A DNA stretch of 64,000 bases from Isoperla grammatica (lineage: Eukaryota; Arthropoda; Insecta; Plecoptera; Perlodidae). Within the stretch, counting starts at the first letter, position 1, and each line of letters starts with the position of its first letter. The notes under the pieces are model-generated. The model was given only the letters and a program-made list of their open reading frames with translations. It had not been told where the DNA came from and searched no databases. Below are positions 34,604-46,831 of this stretch, one piece after another. The position numbers were made by a program, and so were the translations under genes. The stretch spans positions 49,063,167-49,127,166 of the forward strand of contig OX246741.1 of the NCBI GenBank assembly GCA_945910005.1, given 5' to 3'.

Positions 34604-34999
34604 ACGGCTGTAACGAGGGACTGGCTTTATATCTAAGAAAATGTAAACAATAGTTCGTTCTAATTATGTAACAAAATGAAAATATGTAATAAAAAAGGTT
34701 GTTGTATATCCACAATATGTAATGAACTTTGAGTTGAAAGTATGAATGGAAGTATTCTAAAACGGGTATTAAGTGAAAATTTTCTATAAATAATATACAG
34801 TAATGTAATAATAGATACAAAATAATAAATGTGAGATTGAATTTAGTATATATTTTGTCTATAAACATGTTTTTTAGACTGAGTATGTATGTTCTCTATT
34901 ATGTGATCAAATCGGTCCAGAACAGTTATTAAACACTCACTGAATAGGATTAATCTCAAAACTATTGCTTTAGATCACAATTAGAAACTATTCTGGTAG

Positions 35000-37900
35000 T
35001 TTTGTCCGCATCTTTGCTGTGACTGTACACACGCGCGCCTCATAAGACCCAGAGTTGTGTCCGCATCTTTGCTGTGACTGTACACACACGCGCCTCATAA
35101 GACCCAGAGTTGTGTCCGCATCTTTGCTGTGACTGTACACACACGCGTCTCATAAGACCCAGAGTTGTGTCCGCATCTTTGCTGTGACTGTACACACACG
35201 CGCCTCATAAGACCCAGAGTTGTGTCCGCATCTTTGCTGTGACTGTACACACACGCGTCTCATAAGACCCAGAGTTGTGTCCGCATCTTTGCTGTGACTG
35301 TACACACACGCGCCTCATAAGACCCAGAGTTGTGTCCGCATCTTTGCTGTGACTGTACACACACGCGCCTCATAAGACCCAGAGTTGTGTCCGCATCTTT
35401 GCTGTGACTGTACACACACGCGCCTCATAAGACCCAGAGTTGTGTCCGCATCTTTGCTGTGACTGTACACACACGCGCCTCATAAGACCCAGAGTTGTGT
35501 CCGCATCTTTGCTGTGACTGTACACACACGCGCCTCATAAGACCCAGAGTTGTATCCGCATCTTTGCTGTGACTGTACACACACGCGCCTCATAAGACCC
35601 AGAGTTTAGTCCGCATCTTTGCTGTGACTGTACACACACGCGCCTCATAAGACCCAGAGTTGTGTCCGCATCTTTGCTGTGACTGTACACACACGCGTCT
35701 CATAAGACCCAGAGTTGTGTCCGCATCTTTGCTGTGACTGTACACACACGCGCCTCATAAGACCCAGAGTTGTGTCCGCATCTTTGCTGTGACTGTACAC
35801 ACACGCGCCTCATAAGACCCAGAGTTGTGTCCGCATCTTTGCTGTGACTGTACACACACGCGTCTCATGAGACCCAGAGTTGTGTCCGCATCTTTGCTGT
35901 GACTGTACACACACGCGCCTCATAAGACCCAGAGTTGTGTCCGCATCTTTGCTGTGACTGTACACACACACGCCTCATAAGACCCAGAGTTTAGTCCGCA
36001 TCTTTGCTGTGACTGTACACACACGCGCCTCATAAGACCCAGAGTTGTGTCCGCATCTTTGCTGTGACTGTACACACACGCGCCTCATAAGACCCAGAGT
36101 TGTGTCCGCATCTTTGCTGTGACTGTACACACACGCGCCTCATAAGACCCAGAGTTTAGTCCGCATCTTTGCTGTGACTGTACACACACGCGCCTCATAA
36201 GCCCCAGAGTTGTGTCCGCATCTTTGCTGTGACTGTACACACACGCGCCTCATAAGACCCAGAGTTTAGTCCGCATCTTTGCTGTGACTGTACACACACG
36301 CGCCTCATAAGCCCCAGAGTTGTGTCCGCATCTTTGCTGTGACTGTACACACACGCGCCTCATAAGACCCAGAGTTGTGTCCGCATCTTTGCTGTGACTG
36401 TACACACACGCGCCTCATAAGACCCAGAGTTGTATCCGCATCTTTGCTGTGACTGTACACACACGCGCCTCATAAGACCCAGAGTTGTATCCGCATCTTT
36501 GCTGTGACTGTACACACACGCGCCTCATAAGACCCAGAGTTGTATCCGCATCTTTGCTGTGACTGTACACACACGCGCCTCATAAGACCCAGAGTTGTAT
36601 CCGCATCTTTGCTGTGACTGTACACACACGCGCCTCATAAGCCCCAGAGTTGTGTCCGCATCTTTGCTGTGACTGTACACACACGCGCCTCATAAGACCC
36701 AGAGTTGTGTCCGCATCTTTGCTGTGACTGTACACACACGCGCCTCATAAGCCCCAGAGTTGTGTCCGCATCTTTGCTGTGACTGTACACACACGCGCCT
36801 CATAAGACCCAGAGTTTAGTCCGCATCTTTGCTGTGACTGTACACACACGCGCCTCATAAGCCCCAGAGTTGTGTCCGCATCTTTGCTGTGACTGTACAC
36901 ACACGCGCCTCATAAGACCCAGAGTTTAGTCCGCATCTTTGCTGTGACTGTACACACACGCGCCTCATAAGCCCCAGAGTTGTGTCCGCATCTTTGCTGT
37001 GACTGTACACACACGCGCCTCATAAGACCCAGAGTTGTGTCCGCATCTTTGCTGTGACTGTACACACACGCGCCTCATAAGACCCAGAGTTGTATCCGCA
37101 TCTTTGCTGTGACTGTACACACACGCGCCTCATAAGCCCCAGAGTTGTGTCCGCATCTTTGCTGTGACTGTACACACACGCGCCTCATAAGACCCAGAGT
37201 TGTGTCCGCATCTTTGCTGTGACTGTACACACACGCGCCTCATAAGACCCAGAGTTGTGTCCGCATCTTTGCTGTGACTGTACACACACGCGCCTTATGA
37301 GACCCAGAGTTGTGTCCGCATCTTTGCTGTGACTGTACACACACGCGCCTCATAAGACCCAGAGTTGTGTCCGCATCTTTGCTGTGACTGTACACACACG
37401 CGCCTCATAAGACCCAGAGTTGTGTCCGCATCTTTGCTGTGACTGTACACACACGCGCCTCATAAGACCCAGAGTTGTGTCCGCATCTTTGCTGTGACTG
37501 TACACACACGCGCCTTATGAGACCCAGAGTTGTGTCCGCATCTTTGCTGTGACTGTACACACACGCGCCTCATAAGACCCAGAGTTGTGTCCGCATCTTT
37601 GCTGTGACTGTACACACACGCGCCTCATAAGACCCAGAGTTGTGTCCGCATCTTTGCTGTGACTGTACACACACGCGCCTCATAAGACCCAGAGTTGTGT
37701 CCGCATCTTTGCTGTGACTGTACACACACGCGCCTCATAAGACCCAGAGTTGTGTCCGCATCTTTGCTGTGACTGTACACACACGCGCCTCATAAGACCC
37801 AGAGTTGTGTCCGCATCTTTGCTGTGACTGTACACACACGCGCCTCATAAGACCCAGAGTTGTGTCCGCATCTTTGCTGTGACTGTACACACACGCGCCT

Positions 37901-38187
37901 CATAAGCCCCAGAGTTGTGTCCGCATCTTTGCTGTGACTGTACACACACGCGCCTCATAAGACCCAGAGTTGTGTCCGCATCTTTGCTGTGACTGTACAC
38001 ACACGCGCCTCATAAGACCCAGAGTTGTGTCCGCATCTTTGCTGTGACTGTACACACACGCGCCTCATAAGACCCAGAGTTGTGTCCGCATCTTTGCTGT
38101 GACTGTACACACACGCGCCTCATAAGACCCAGAGTTGTGTCCGCATCTTTGCTGTGACTGTACACACACGCGCCTCATAAGACCCAG
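35000..38187. repeat. 55-bp satellite array, about 58 units, with higher-order duplication
   Basis: The unit is GTCCGCATCTTTGCTGTGAC, TGTACACACACGCGCCTCAT, AAGACCCAGAGTTGT. The array is 3.19 kb with almost no length variation. Marker variants are TTTAG for TTGTG, GCCCC for GACCC, TGTATCC for TGTGTCC, and CCTTATGAG. The marker series at 36153, 36200, 36263, 36310 and 36431 is repeated 660 bp (12 units) later at 36813, 36860, 36923, 36970 and 37091. No frame or RNA gene is evident. Edges are sharp: TTCTGGTAGT on the left, GGCGCAACAAATC on the right. Confidence 0.97.
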
Positions 38188-38570
38188 GCGCAACAAATCA
38201 TAGCGGCCATCAATCATGTTAAGGAATAGAGCGCGAGTCTCAAACCACATTTTATTGAGCATTCGCCCAAGATGTGAACGAAAAGATGATAAATTTCATC
38301 TCAAACTGGCCCTCGAACCCGTCAATCAACTTCAACAGAAGGTTCCACAATGGAAAATGGGCGTGAATGATTTTTAATATAACATGTGTGGAATTTTGCT
38401 TTTACGATTCAGGAAAGCATAAAATAGCCATCGAGAAGAGTGGATCTCAGAGACCGTTAGAACCTATAGACACTAACGGATATTGTGACCCGGGTCAAGT
38501 CACCAAGACACAGTCAACACACTGAACACCATTAGCAAGTTGTGACATTAATGCTGAAGACTAACATAAA

Positions 38571-38700
38571 TTAATAATAACAACCTTTATTCGGTCTCTC
38601 CAGCCAAAGCTGTTGTCACATGACTCAGAATAACACACAATAACTTATATCAAAACGAAAATCGAAACAAATTACATTTAATAAAATTTATATATACACT
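38571..38700 (-). mobile_element. Retroelement 3' end (AATAAAGGTTGTTATTATTA tail)
   Basis: On minus it ends GAGACCGAATAAAGGTTGTT and TATTATTAAT, matching the 3' part of 33860-34010. It is preceded by GACAACAGCTTTGGCTGG and TTTTCGTTTTGATATAA, both shared with that copy. Confidence 0.75.
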
Positions 38701-40060
38701 AAACGAGCACTAACTATGAGTAGGCTTGATCGAGTTCTTTATAAGTTAGTTCAAAATACGCAAGGTCTGGGCTGTTTCCCTTGGTAGCATCGCGTAATTG
38801 CTAGGCTCACTCAACCAGGGACTACCGAACTAGCTCAAAGAGGTATTGATGAAAACACAGTTACTCTTCCCTTTATGTATATTTGTAGGCGAATGTACAT
38901 TGCGAAAGTTTTAATGGACTATTACTAAAGTGGTTGTAATCATTATTGTTTTATTATTATGGTGGCATTACAATTTGCATTCTATTTCCTTAATCATGAT
39001 CGATTACGATCACCAGTTAATCGAATGCCGCGAATTAATCGATATAATTATCCTTTCTTAATTTCTGTTTCGTAATTGCTTAAGGATCCTTCTTTACTTA
39101 TCTCTGAAACTTTCTATTGTGTGAGTTTTGTCTAATTACCTGCTTACCATTTAATGTCGGCAATTTGTACATTTTTTACAAAGAGGTAAATGAACTTAAG
39201 GAAGTGAATGCAAATCATAAATATAATACTCTGTGAAAATTTTTTAATGGTGTAATATTATTAAACGTCTTCTTTATCGTTTTCAGAAAGAAACTTAACT
39301 CTTCATTTCAGATATTTATGTACTCGTTTTAGGTTTTCATATCAACATTAAACTTAATAAAATCACTCTGCATTCCTTAGACCCTTCAGTGGCGATGGTG
39401 AGAGGTGGGGGAGCACTGGGAGCTAGGCCTACACAAGTTTGGAGTTTAGGAGGTTGGACTCACACAGTTAAAATATTCTTGATGTTGTTCAACATCAAAA
39501 TATTTTAAATGTGTAAGTCCTACAGTGTTTTTATTACATATGTTCCAGTTAACGAGAGTGTTTTTTTATAACATTAAACTTGTCCCAACGTTAACTTAGT
39601 AACAAGTCTCATATTAACGAATTAGCCGAATCCAAAAGTACTAACTTAATTGTCTAATTTTCCACTTCTCTAATTCCTACTTCTATCTATACTTGAAACA
39701 CATCCATTTGTGATAATATACTATAGTATATTGGATACCTGGAAATCCTTAACACAGCGGGCGTGACTGAGGAGGAAGCAAAGGGCTCCGTTATACAAAT
39801 GTGTGAAGAATGCCAGGAACCTGTTGATTTTCGTCGAATCATCGTGCATGAGAGAACGGTAAAGACGGGTCGTATGTTGGCATGAGACCAGTGTTACGTT
39901 GGGCGCAGATACCTTGGGTGCTTGTGTGATTACTAGTTTATAAGCAGTCCTCAGTTTATCTTAATAGCTATAATAATTGACAAATCAAGTGTTCTGCACA
40001 TTTTGTATAACAAAATGTATACAAGAATTCAAAGAGGCTAGTAAATACTAATACTACTTA
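38701..40060. other. No gene seen
   Basis: AT-rich spacer of about 1.3 kb with a short palindrome (TATTCTTGATGTTGTTCAACATC region near 39475). No coding signal. Confidence 0.45.
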
Positions 40061-40352
40061 GGTCCAGTCTTAGAATGTCCCAATAAATACTTATTCGTCG
40101 AATAGCTTGTTGTCTCCATGGCTTCCACCAATCAAAACCCTTGAAACCCTGCAAATATAGTTGAGAAACTGTAAGAATGACGGCCCCCTCCTTATCCCCT
40201 CCACTGCTACCCGACCCCTCTCAACTCCATGAAACAACAAACTGAACAACAGAAATAAACTGATTTTCAATTACGTATTTCATTTTGTCAGGTTGTCATG
40301 GAGTTGAGGGGGGTTGGGTGGCTGTGGAGGGGATTGTAAGACCGGCCCTTAT
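40061..40352. mobile_element. Family C MITE relative with a G/C-skewed palindromic interior
   Basis: The left end AGGTCCAGTCTTAGAATGTC, then TCGTCGAATAGCTTGTTGTC, matches family C. The right end GGATTGTAAGACCGGCCCTT is the inverted partner. Inside, CCCTCTCAACTCCATG and CATGGAGTTGAGGGG form a second inverted pair. Confidence 0.75.
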
Positions 40353-40965
40353 ACTAATAATAAAACTAATACCAGTATCCATTGCCTTCAATAGAGACAT
40401 TTATAGGACAATCTGCCTCCACATTAAACACCTAAACAATCAACCTATCTTAAGGGCCTCTAATCCATTGTCACATTCTTTCCATTCGAAAAGTAAGATA
40501 GAGATTTCTCTAACAAAATCAACAATAAACACAATTTTTTTTCAATGTAGAGTATATTAGTGTGACGTCACGGTTCCCGTGTCAACCAATGACGAACAGT
40601 ATTTGTGACTCCAAACAATCATGACAGTCGACAGTTAACAGATAGTTTTGTTTTGCAGGTCATCCGTTAAGACATTTCGGTTTCCGTAAGACGAAACAGT
40701 GAAATAGAAGTTAATTAAATTGATAAGTCAAGTATTGTAATGCTACAATTACTACATTAAATATTAACTACGTTTCAGAAAGTTGTTTGGAGTCAGATAG
40801 CTCGTCCGCTATTTAATCTGACGTCATCATTAGTACGGTCTATTGATTTTGTAACAAGTCATAATAGTCAATGTTCAAGTTTGCTTTACATGACTCTGGA
40901 GACGTTCATATATAATTTCTTGACAATCTTGTAAGATTGTATTCATATCTAGCCAATGGTTTAGC

Positions 40966-41360
40966 CGCGGTCACTTAGCCGGTTCCGACACGAACACCGA
41001 AGTTAAGCAACCTCGGGCTAGGTCAGGAGGTGGATGGATGACCACTCTCCACCGTAACACTATAAGTTACTGTTGGTTAGAGCAGATTGGAGGGTTCGAA
41101 AGCTTGTGTAACAGCTTCGTTCTTCTCGTCAACTGCTCGGCAGTCCAGGTTAGTGGAGGAACCTTTATCAAAAGTCAAAGTTACACCATCCTTTTGGATA
41201 GGACGTAAAGCCAATGGTCCCCTTGGTGCTTTTCGAAATGAGTAGGCTACGTGCCGGTACCAGCTTTCCCACCACCCTTCCTCATTATCATTCATCAATC
41301 ATCACTCATCAGGCTAAAGAAAGCATTATGCTCTACACTGGGCTTAATTACGATATAGTA
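40966..41360 (+). mobile_element. 5S rRNA-derived SINE (SINE3-like), longest copy
   Basis: The head at 40966-41060 resembles 5S rRNA: ACACCGAAGTTAAGCAACCT corresponds to the 5S box A region and GGTGGATGGATGACCAC to box C, with correct order and spacing. The body is shared with three other copies: GTGTAACAGCTTCGTTCTTC, GTCCAGGTTAGTGGAGGAAC, GGACGTAAAGCCAATGGTCC, CATCAGGCTAAAG. Arrangement and copy number indicate a Pol III-driven retroposon, not a 5S gene; the 5S outer helix is missing. Confidence 0.8.
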
Positions 41361-41458
41361 TAGTAGTAGTATTATGCATATCAAATGTGGATAGACTAGG
41401 TCTTGTAGTTGCCAAACGTGTGAAGCTGTGTATAAGAATATAAAACACATCACCTGCC

Positions 41459-41650
41459 CAGGGACTGCTACCTTATCGTGGTGGGCAGGTTAGCGTGCTT
41501 TGCTGATACCGAGAGCTATACCGGCGGAAGCGTATGCTTCTGGTAGGGCTACCCTAGCCGGACAGGTTGACGGTGGAAGCCAGACGAATTGGAGTCCACG
41601 TCCTCCACTCTCCCTGTTCTTTTCCTCCCTTGTACGCCCTACTTGTCTCT
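41459..41650 (+). mobile_element. Dispersed repeat family A, head copy
   Basis: Starts CCCAGGGACTGCTACCTTAT, then GGTGGGCAGGTTAGCGTGC and GGCGGAAGCGTATGCTTCTG, as in the minus-strand copy at 1059-1380. Similarity fades after the CTCCCTTGTACGCCC region. Confidence 0.8.
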
Positions 41651-42307
41651 TTCAAACACCTCATATGATCATAGTTGTTGAGTATAATAAGATAATGGAA
41701 CCTCACAAATGGTCTATAAAATGTCTTATAACGTGCGGAGGATATTTTATGAAACCAGATGAGAAATGTATGTCTTACGTCAGTGTACTTGGCACAAAGA
41801 AGAAGAAGAAGTTGTATGTGCAGCTGTTAGAAATTAAATTACAGTTCAAAAGTCTTGTTCGAGTCGGTTGAAGCGAGACTGTTACAACATTTTCCATTGC
41901 TTTTTATAACTTGTTCTCAACGTCATTGCTGGGACGTATTAACACCCAGACTCATGATCTCCTTGTCTGTCCAACCCTAGGCTCTGATTCCTGAATCCAG
42001 ATTGAGATAAGAAGATATCTAAGAGAAATTAATATAGGCAAATCAAGTAAGAATATATTACATAATAATAAAAATAATAATGATGATAAAAAAAAATAAT
42101 ACAAAAAAATAATACAAAATGTGACAGAAATTAACAAACTAAAAAAGAAAACATCAAAGGGAAAGAGAAATGGGTAAACAATGATATAGAAAAAGAAAAA
42201 AGATATAAGATGAAAAAAGGACTGACGCCTCACCAGTGTTTCAGTAATGTTTTTGTTCATGCAATAAAACCGCCACTTATCAAGTGTAACATTTATTAAA
42301 GTAATTA
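41651..42307. other. No gene supported
   Basis: Continues a 123-codon frame from the family A repeat (41500-41871) that mixes repeat and AT-rich sequence, so it is not a gene. The remainder is A-rich. Confidence 0.4.
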
Positions 42308-42310
42308 TAA

Positions 42311-42333
42311 CCCTCCCCCCCCCCCCCCCCCCC
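42311..42333. repeat. Poly-C tract
   Basis: About 22 C residues with one interruption. Similar G or C runs occur at 45120, 49346, 50818, 51100, 53137 and 54602. Confidence 0.95.
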
Positions 42334-42637
42334 ATTAATGATGGGTATTGTGATTCGCTAGTGCGTAGGATGGTCTGGCGTTTGCCGGGCTACAAATCAT
42401 GGAATGTAATAAGCAGGCCAAAACTTAGGAAATCAATTTTATTGTAACTTAACTCGTCTGATAAAAAACAAAAGTAAACAATAGAAGTAAAAAAAAAAAC
42501 ATTTAGCGTCTCACTTGTATTTCCATCGTTCCTCACAGTTTGAGGATCACAGATGATCTAAACTATGACCAACCAACTAAACAGTGACTATTCACTGAAA
42601 AGTTACAATTAATTTCTGTCTTATCTTTATTATACTT

Positions 42638-43367
<730 letters not shown>

Positions 43368-43816
43368 GATGCAATAGTTTAACATTGAACTTTGTGTGAA
43401 AACGAGAAGAAAACTGGATTGGTGCTCAGTAGAAGCGAGAGGGGCCGTCACAGTCTAGGGCTGAACCATCCAGGGCCCACTCTGAGTTTGTAATTCCTTC
43501 TGATTGATCTACAACTATAAGATGTATGCATGCCAACGCTTCCTGCACTGCAACAAGTTAAACGTCACATCGCATATTGACAAACACTCAATAAAGATAG
43601 TAGATATCAACATGACAAACACTCTCAAAACATTAAAAAACCGATCGGTTATTGATGGCGTCAAATACGTCTCCGATCCACATGTTAGATGTGCATGAAC
43701 ACCTTTACGCGGAATACAGAATGACGCTGTCAAAGCGACTTACAAACTTAATCGATAACTGATGGTGTCAAAGATATCATGGATGAGTTGCCGTAGTGTT
43801 GCGCAATCGCTTCTAT

Positions 43817-44268
43817 AGTCCATTGCAGGGAAAGATCAATGCCAGATCAAGACATACTCTTTCCAATAGGTTGGAGTTCATAGTCGGCCCCTACACCTAG
43901 GGGCACCCATTGTTGCTATGGATTTGTTTTGTTTATGGGAAATAACATGGAAACAACTGTTACCTTGGTAACAATGGGCACCCCTAGGTGTGAATGAGAG
44001 TGCTCGCGACCAATTGGAATGCGGTGCAGTAGATCCATCGATCTAAATAATTTGTTGTAGTTAAATGGTATAATTTCTCGTATATTTTCAAATATTATTT
44101 GGAATAATCACGAAAAATTGGTATAAAGCGAACTTAGTACTTTTAGCACAACTCGCTTATTATACCCGAATTGGAGTATTGCATCTTACCCCTGAGCCAT
44201 CTCTGTTGTGGTAAAGAGAGAAAATACCCTTATTATACCTGACATTGATCTTTCCCTGCAATGGACTT
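43817..44268. mobile_element. MITE with AGTCCATTGCAGGGAAAGAT inverted ends
   Basis: A 452-bp element whose terminal 25 bp are perfect inverted copies (AGTCCATTGCAGGGAAAGAT then CAATG). No transposase frame. It contains a smaller palindromic element at 43892-43991. Confidence 0.88.
43892..43991. mobile_element. 100-bp hairpin MITE nested in 43817-44268
   Basis: The arms TACACCTAGGGGCACCCATT and AATGGGCACCCCTAGGTGTG are inverted copies around a 45-bp spacer. Confidence 0.8.
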
Positions 44269-44562
44269 TAGTCATTACCGTCTGAGTCCCACGGCAGTTC
44301 ATGACCTCTGTCTGTCGTGGGCGCTGCGTTGCGTTGTGTGTGTGTGTGGGCAAGTTTGCCCACTCTTGCTGGTATGCATGGCCATGTACGGACCGACGCG
44401 TAGGCCCGACAACACATCCACTCCACTACACTCAGCTCTGCATCCAAGCCGATGAAAACGCGTTTTCAAGAAAACAGTCGCCAAGGTCATACATGTTGAG
44501 TGTGTGAGCGGACACATTCTTCAACTAACATTCTGCATCGAACTACTCTGTGTGCCAACTGC
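44269..44562. other. No gene seen
   Basis: A more G+C-rich spacer with a (GT)n stretch near 44330. Overlapping short frames on both strands without recognisable domains. Confidence 0.4.
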
Positions 44563-45015
44563 CAACCTAAGAAACACCCTGCCAATCACTTCACACAAAG
44601 GGCGACTTTGCCGTCGCCTCCTTTGTTGACGGTTGTAGCTCGTATAAAATCTCAAGCGGCAGTCAACGGGGGTAACTTCTCTGCGTACCAACCTAAGAAG
44701 CACCCTGCCAATCACTACACACAAAGGGCGACTTAGCCGTCGCCTCCTTTGTTGACGGTTGAAACTTGTCTAAAATCTCATGCAGCAGTCAACGGGGTGG
44801 ACACACAGTTACAAAAAGGAGACCGTCCCCTATATACAGGGAGTGATACCCGTCCGTAGTTGAGTCGAGGCGACATTCTTCACACTCAGCTGTCTCGGTA
44901 CCGGCTGAGAAGGTGAGTGCTTTGCTGAATAGTGGAGAAGATTGACATTTATGTTCTCCACAATACTCTCGCCTCCATTTGAGGTTAGTGATTGGCAGGG
45001 TGCTTCTTAGGTTGT
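44563..45015. mobile_element. Family B element with 27-bp perfect TIR and internal 126-bp duplication
   Basis: The left terminal sequence CAACCTAAGAAGCACCCTGC then CAATCAC at 44689 is mirrored at 44989-45015. A 126-bp segment including the left end is tandemly duplicated (44563-44688 and 44689-44810), each copy with CAAAGGGCGACTT and GTCGCCTCCTTTGTTGACGG. A relative is at 28203-28710. Confidence 0.85.
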
Positions 45016-45119
45016 AACCGAATATAGGGACATGAGCGGAGTGAAGAAACCCATTAACTGAAGGCTTGTGTTGACAGTGGTGGTATTTTTTGATGTTACA
45101 TTATTGGGGACGGTGGGAA

Positions 45120-45134
45120 AGGGGGGGGGGGGGA
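45120..45134. repeat. Poly-G tract
   Basis: A run of about 14 G after AAAGG, next to AT-rich spacer (45016-45311) in which I see nothing else. Confidence 0.9.
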
Positions 45135-45311
45135 TCAGCTATAGGTATTAAGCTGTGGCGTGGTTAAATGTATGGATTTAATCTTTAAAGGTACGATTTG
45201 TGCACACTTTTGGATCAATTTAAGTTATAAATAGAAAAATGAAAAATTATAATTAAGTAAATTTATACCTCCGAATAAAAGTGTACCCACACATTTGCTA
45301 CTGTAGAAGTG

Positions 45312-45483
45312 ATTTTCAGTGGGTGACATTGATACAATTTATTATGTGCTTCATTGCTATGACGGCTCCAAAGCCAACGATTGCATGCACATAGATTCAT
45401 AAAGATAAAATTCCAAAACTAAAAAAAAAAAACTCCATGAACCGGGAATAAAGCCTTGGACCTTCTGTGTGATAGCAGGAATA
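45312..45483 (-). mobile_element. tRNA-derived SINE fragment next to a G+C-rich palindrome element
   Basis: Contains the SINE's AACGAAGCAC/GGAGCCGTC region (here TGCTTCATTGCTATGACGGC on plus) and part of the tRNA-like head (GGACCTTCTGTGTGATAGCA on plus). The head breaks off where the element at 45484-45792 begins. Confidence 0.65.
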
Positions 45484-45792
45484 GGGCTCAAACGCACTAC
45501 GCGGCCAGGCCGCGCGACCATGGCCGCGCGGCCAACGAGAACCATTGCCGTCAATGTGACAACGCGCACTTGGCCGCTGGTCGCAAGCGCGGCCGGCTGG
45601 TCGCGCGCGGCCAACGAGATCCTGCGCGATACGCACCGACTACTACCTAACTAACCTAACTAATAACTGAGATCAAACAAATTTGAACTACATATTTGTG
45701 GTCGCGCGACCAAGTCGCGGAGCAAAGTCGCGATGGTTTTTGGCCGCGCGGCCATGGTCGCGCGGCCTGGCCGCGTAGTGCGCGGGAGCCCA
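45484..45792. mobile_element. G+C-rich MITE with long TIRs (GCGGCC repeats)
   Basis: The ends GGGCTCAAACGCACTACG and CGTAGTGCGCGGGAGCCC are inverted, and the inner CGGCCAGGCCGCGCGACCAT / ATGGTCGCGCGGCCTGGCCG extends perfect pairing to over 40 bp. Strongly enriched in CpG and GGCCGCGCG words compared with its AT-rich surroundings. No coding frame of note. Confidence 0.87.
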
Positions 45793-46274
45793 TAAACCCA
45801 TTAGTTGTCCTATGGGAGCCATCTAATTATAGCGACGTAGTTTCAAATAAATTCACAGAACACATGTTTATAATCATTTTTTTATTTCAACGATAGATCT
45901 CCAGAATTGACGTCTACAAGGAAATTAAAACTAAAAATTTGTGATTAGTTTCCCAAAAAATTGTAATAACGGAAGAATTTCCGTAAAACCTATGACGCCG
46001 TGAAATTAATGTGTATAATTACTTTTCCTGAAATATAGAACCGAAATATGTTTTAATATAGAAACTTTGTAAAAAATAAGCTCGGCCTCATTTATGGTAC
46101 ACTTCTAAAAATAGCATTTTAATTATGTTGCCGAAGAAAATCACCCTGAAAATAAGTTGTATGAGAAGAAAAGTTTTGAATAACTGCTACAAAAAAGTTG
46201 TGTTTATTTTTACCGGTTATAATATCTTAACATGAACAGGGCGGGAATGTTATATGATGCTAGAAATGTAGGTA
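45793..46274. other. No gene seen
   Basis: AT-rich spacer without recognisable features. Confidence 0.45.
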
Positions 46275-46452
46275 CAGTAAAACTTCTTTATAACGAACTC
46301 TTGGGGCCCATATTATTGTATTGTTATAAAGAACTTTTCTCTATAAAGATAATACCTTTACATGCATCCTAAGAACCTTTTGGGACCTCAAAAATAGTTT
46401 GTTATACAGATCATTTTGTTATAAGGACGTTTGTTATATAGAAGTTTCACTT
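46275..46452. mobile_element. pogo/Tigger-like MITE
   Basis: 178 bp bordered by TA. Left end CAGTAAAACTTCTTTATAACG, right end GTTATATAGAAGTTTCACTT. The CAGTnnAAC...TATAACGAA end is typical of pogo-type Tc1/mariner elements. Confidence 0.8.
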
Positions 46453-46491
46453 TATACATATTTGTCAATGTATGTAGTTACGTACAATACC

Positions 46492-46831
46492 AATGGGGCT
46501 TTGCACTGCGAATTTTTTCCACTAGCAGCGCCAGCACCGTCCCGGCCCTCAAACAAGGTCTACTTGATCTCCGCATAACTTAGCCATGAAAAAAGGGCTG
46601 ATTTACCCATCCAGGAGGCTCTGGACTTGAGCTCGAACTGTGGTTTTAGTAAGGTATTTGCTGTGGTGGCGCTACTACTATTCCAATGTCTTTGGCAAAA
46701 TGCTGCCATCACAGCCTGCTGGATGGGTCAAGTAGACCTTGTCCGCGCCGATACCCATCCAGCAGACCATGGATTTGGGCTTGGACGGTGGTGGTGCATT
46801 CTACGTCAAGCTTTGCGTGCAAAGCCCCATT
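46492..46831. mobile_element. 340-bp MITE with AATGGGGCTTTGCA ends
   Basis: The ends AATGGGGCTTTGCACTGC and GCGTGCAAAGCCCCATT are inverted. A second inverted pair (AAGGTCTACTTGATC / AAGTAGACCTT, and ACCCATCCAG / CTGGATGGGT) lies inside. The open frames here overlap the element and are not genes. Confidence 0.85.

Noticed and set aside
34425..34868. A 147-codon frame with poly-Met
   Set aside because: Translation of an ATC microsatellite.
35000..38187. CRISPR array
   Set aside because: Units are directly adjacent with no variable spacers, in a eukaryotic context.
40966..41060. 5S rRNA gene
   Set aside because: Only the internal promoter region is recognisable; outer helix absent, and it is joined to a dispersed SINE body.
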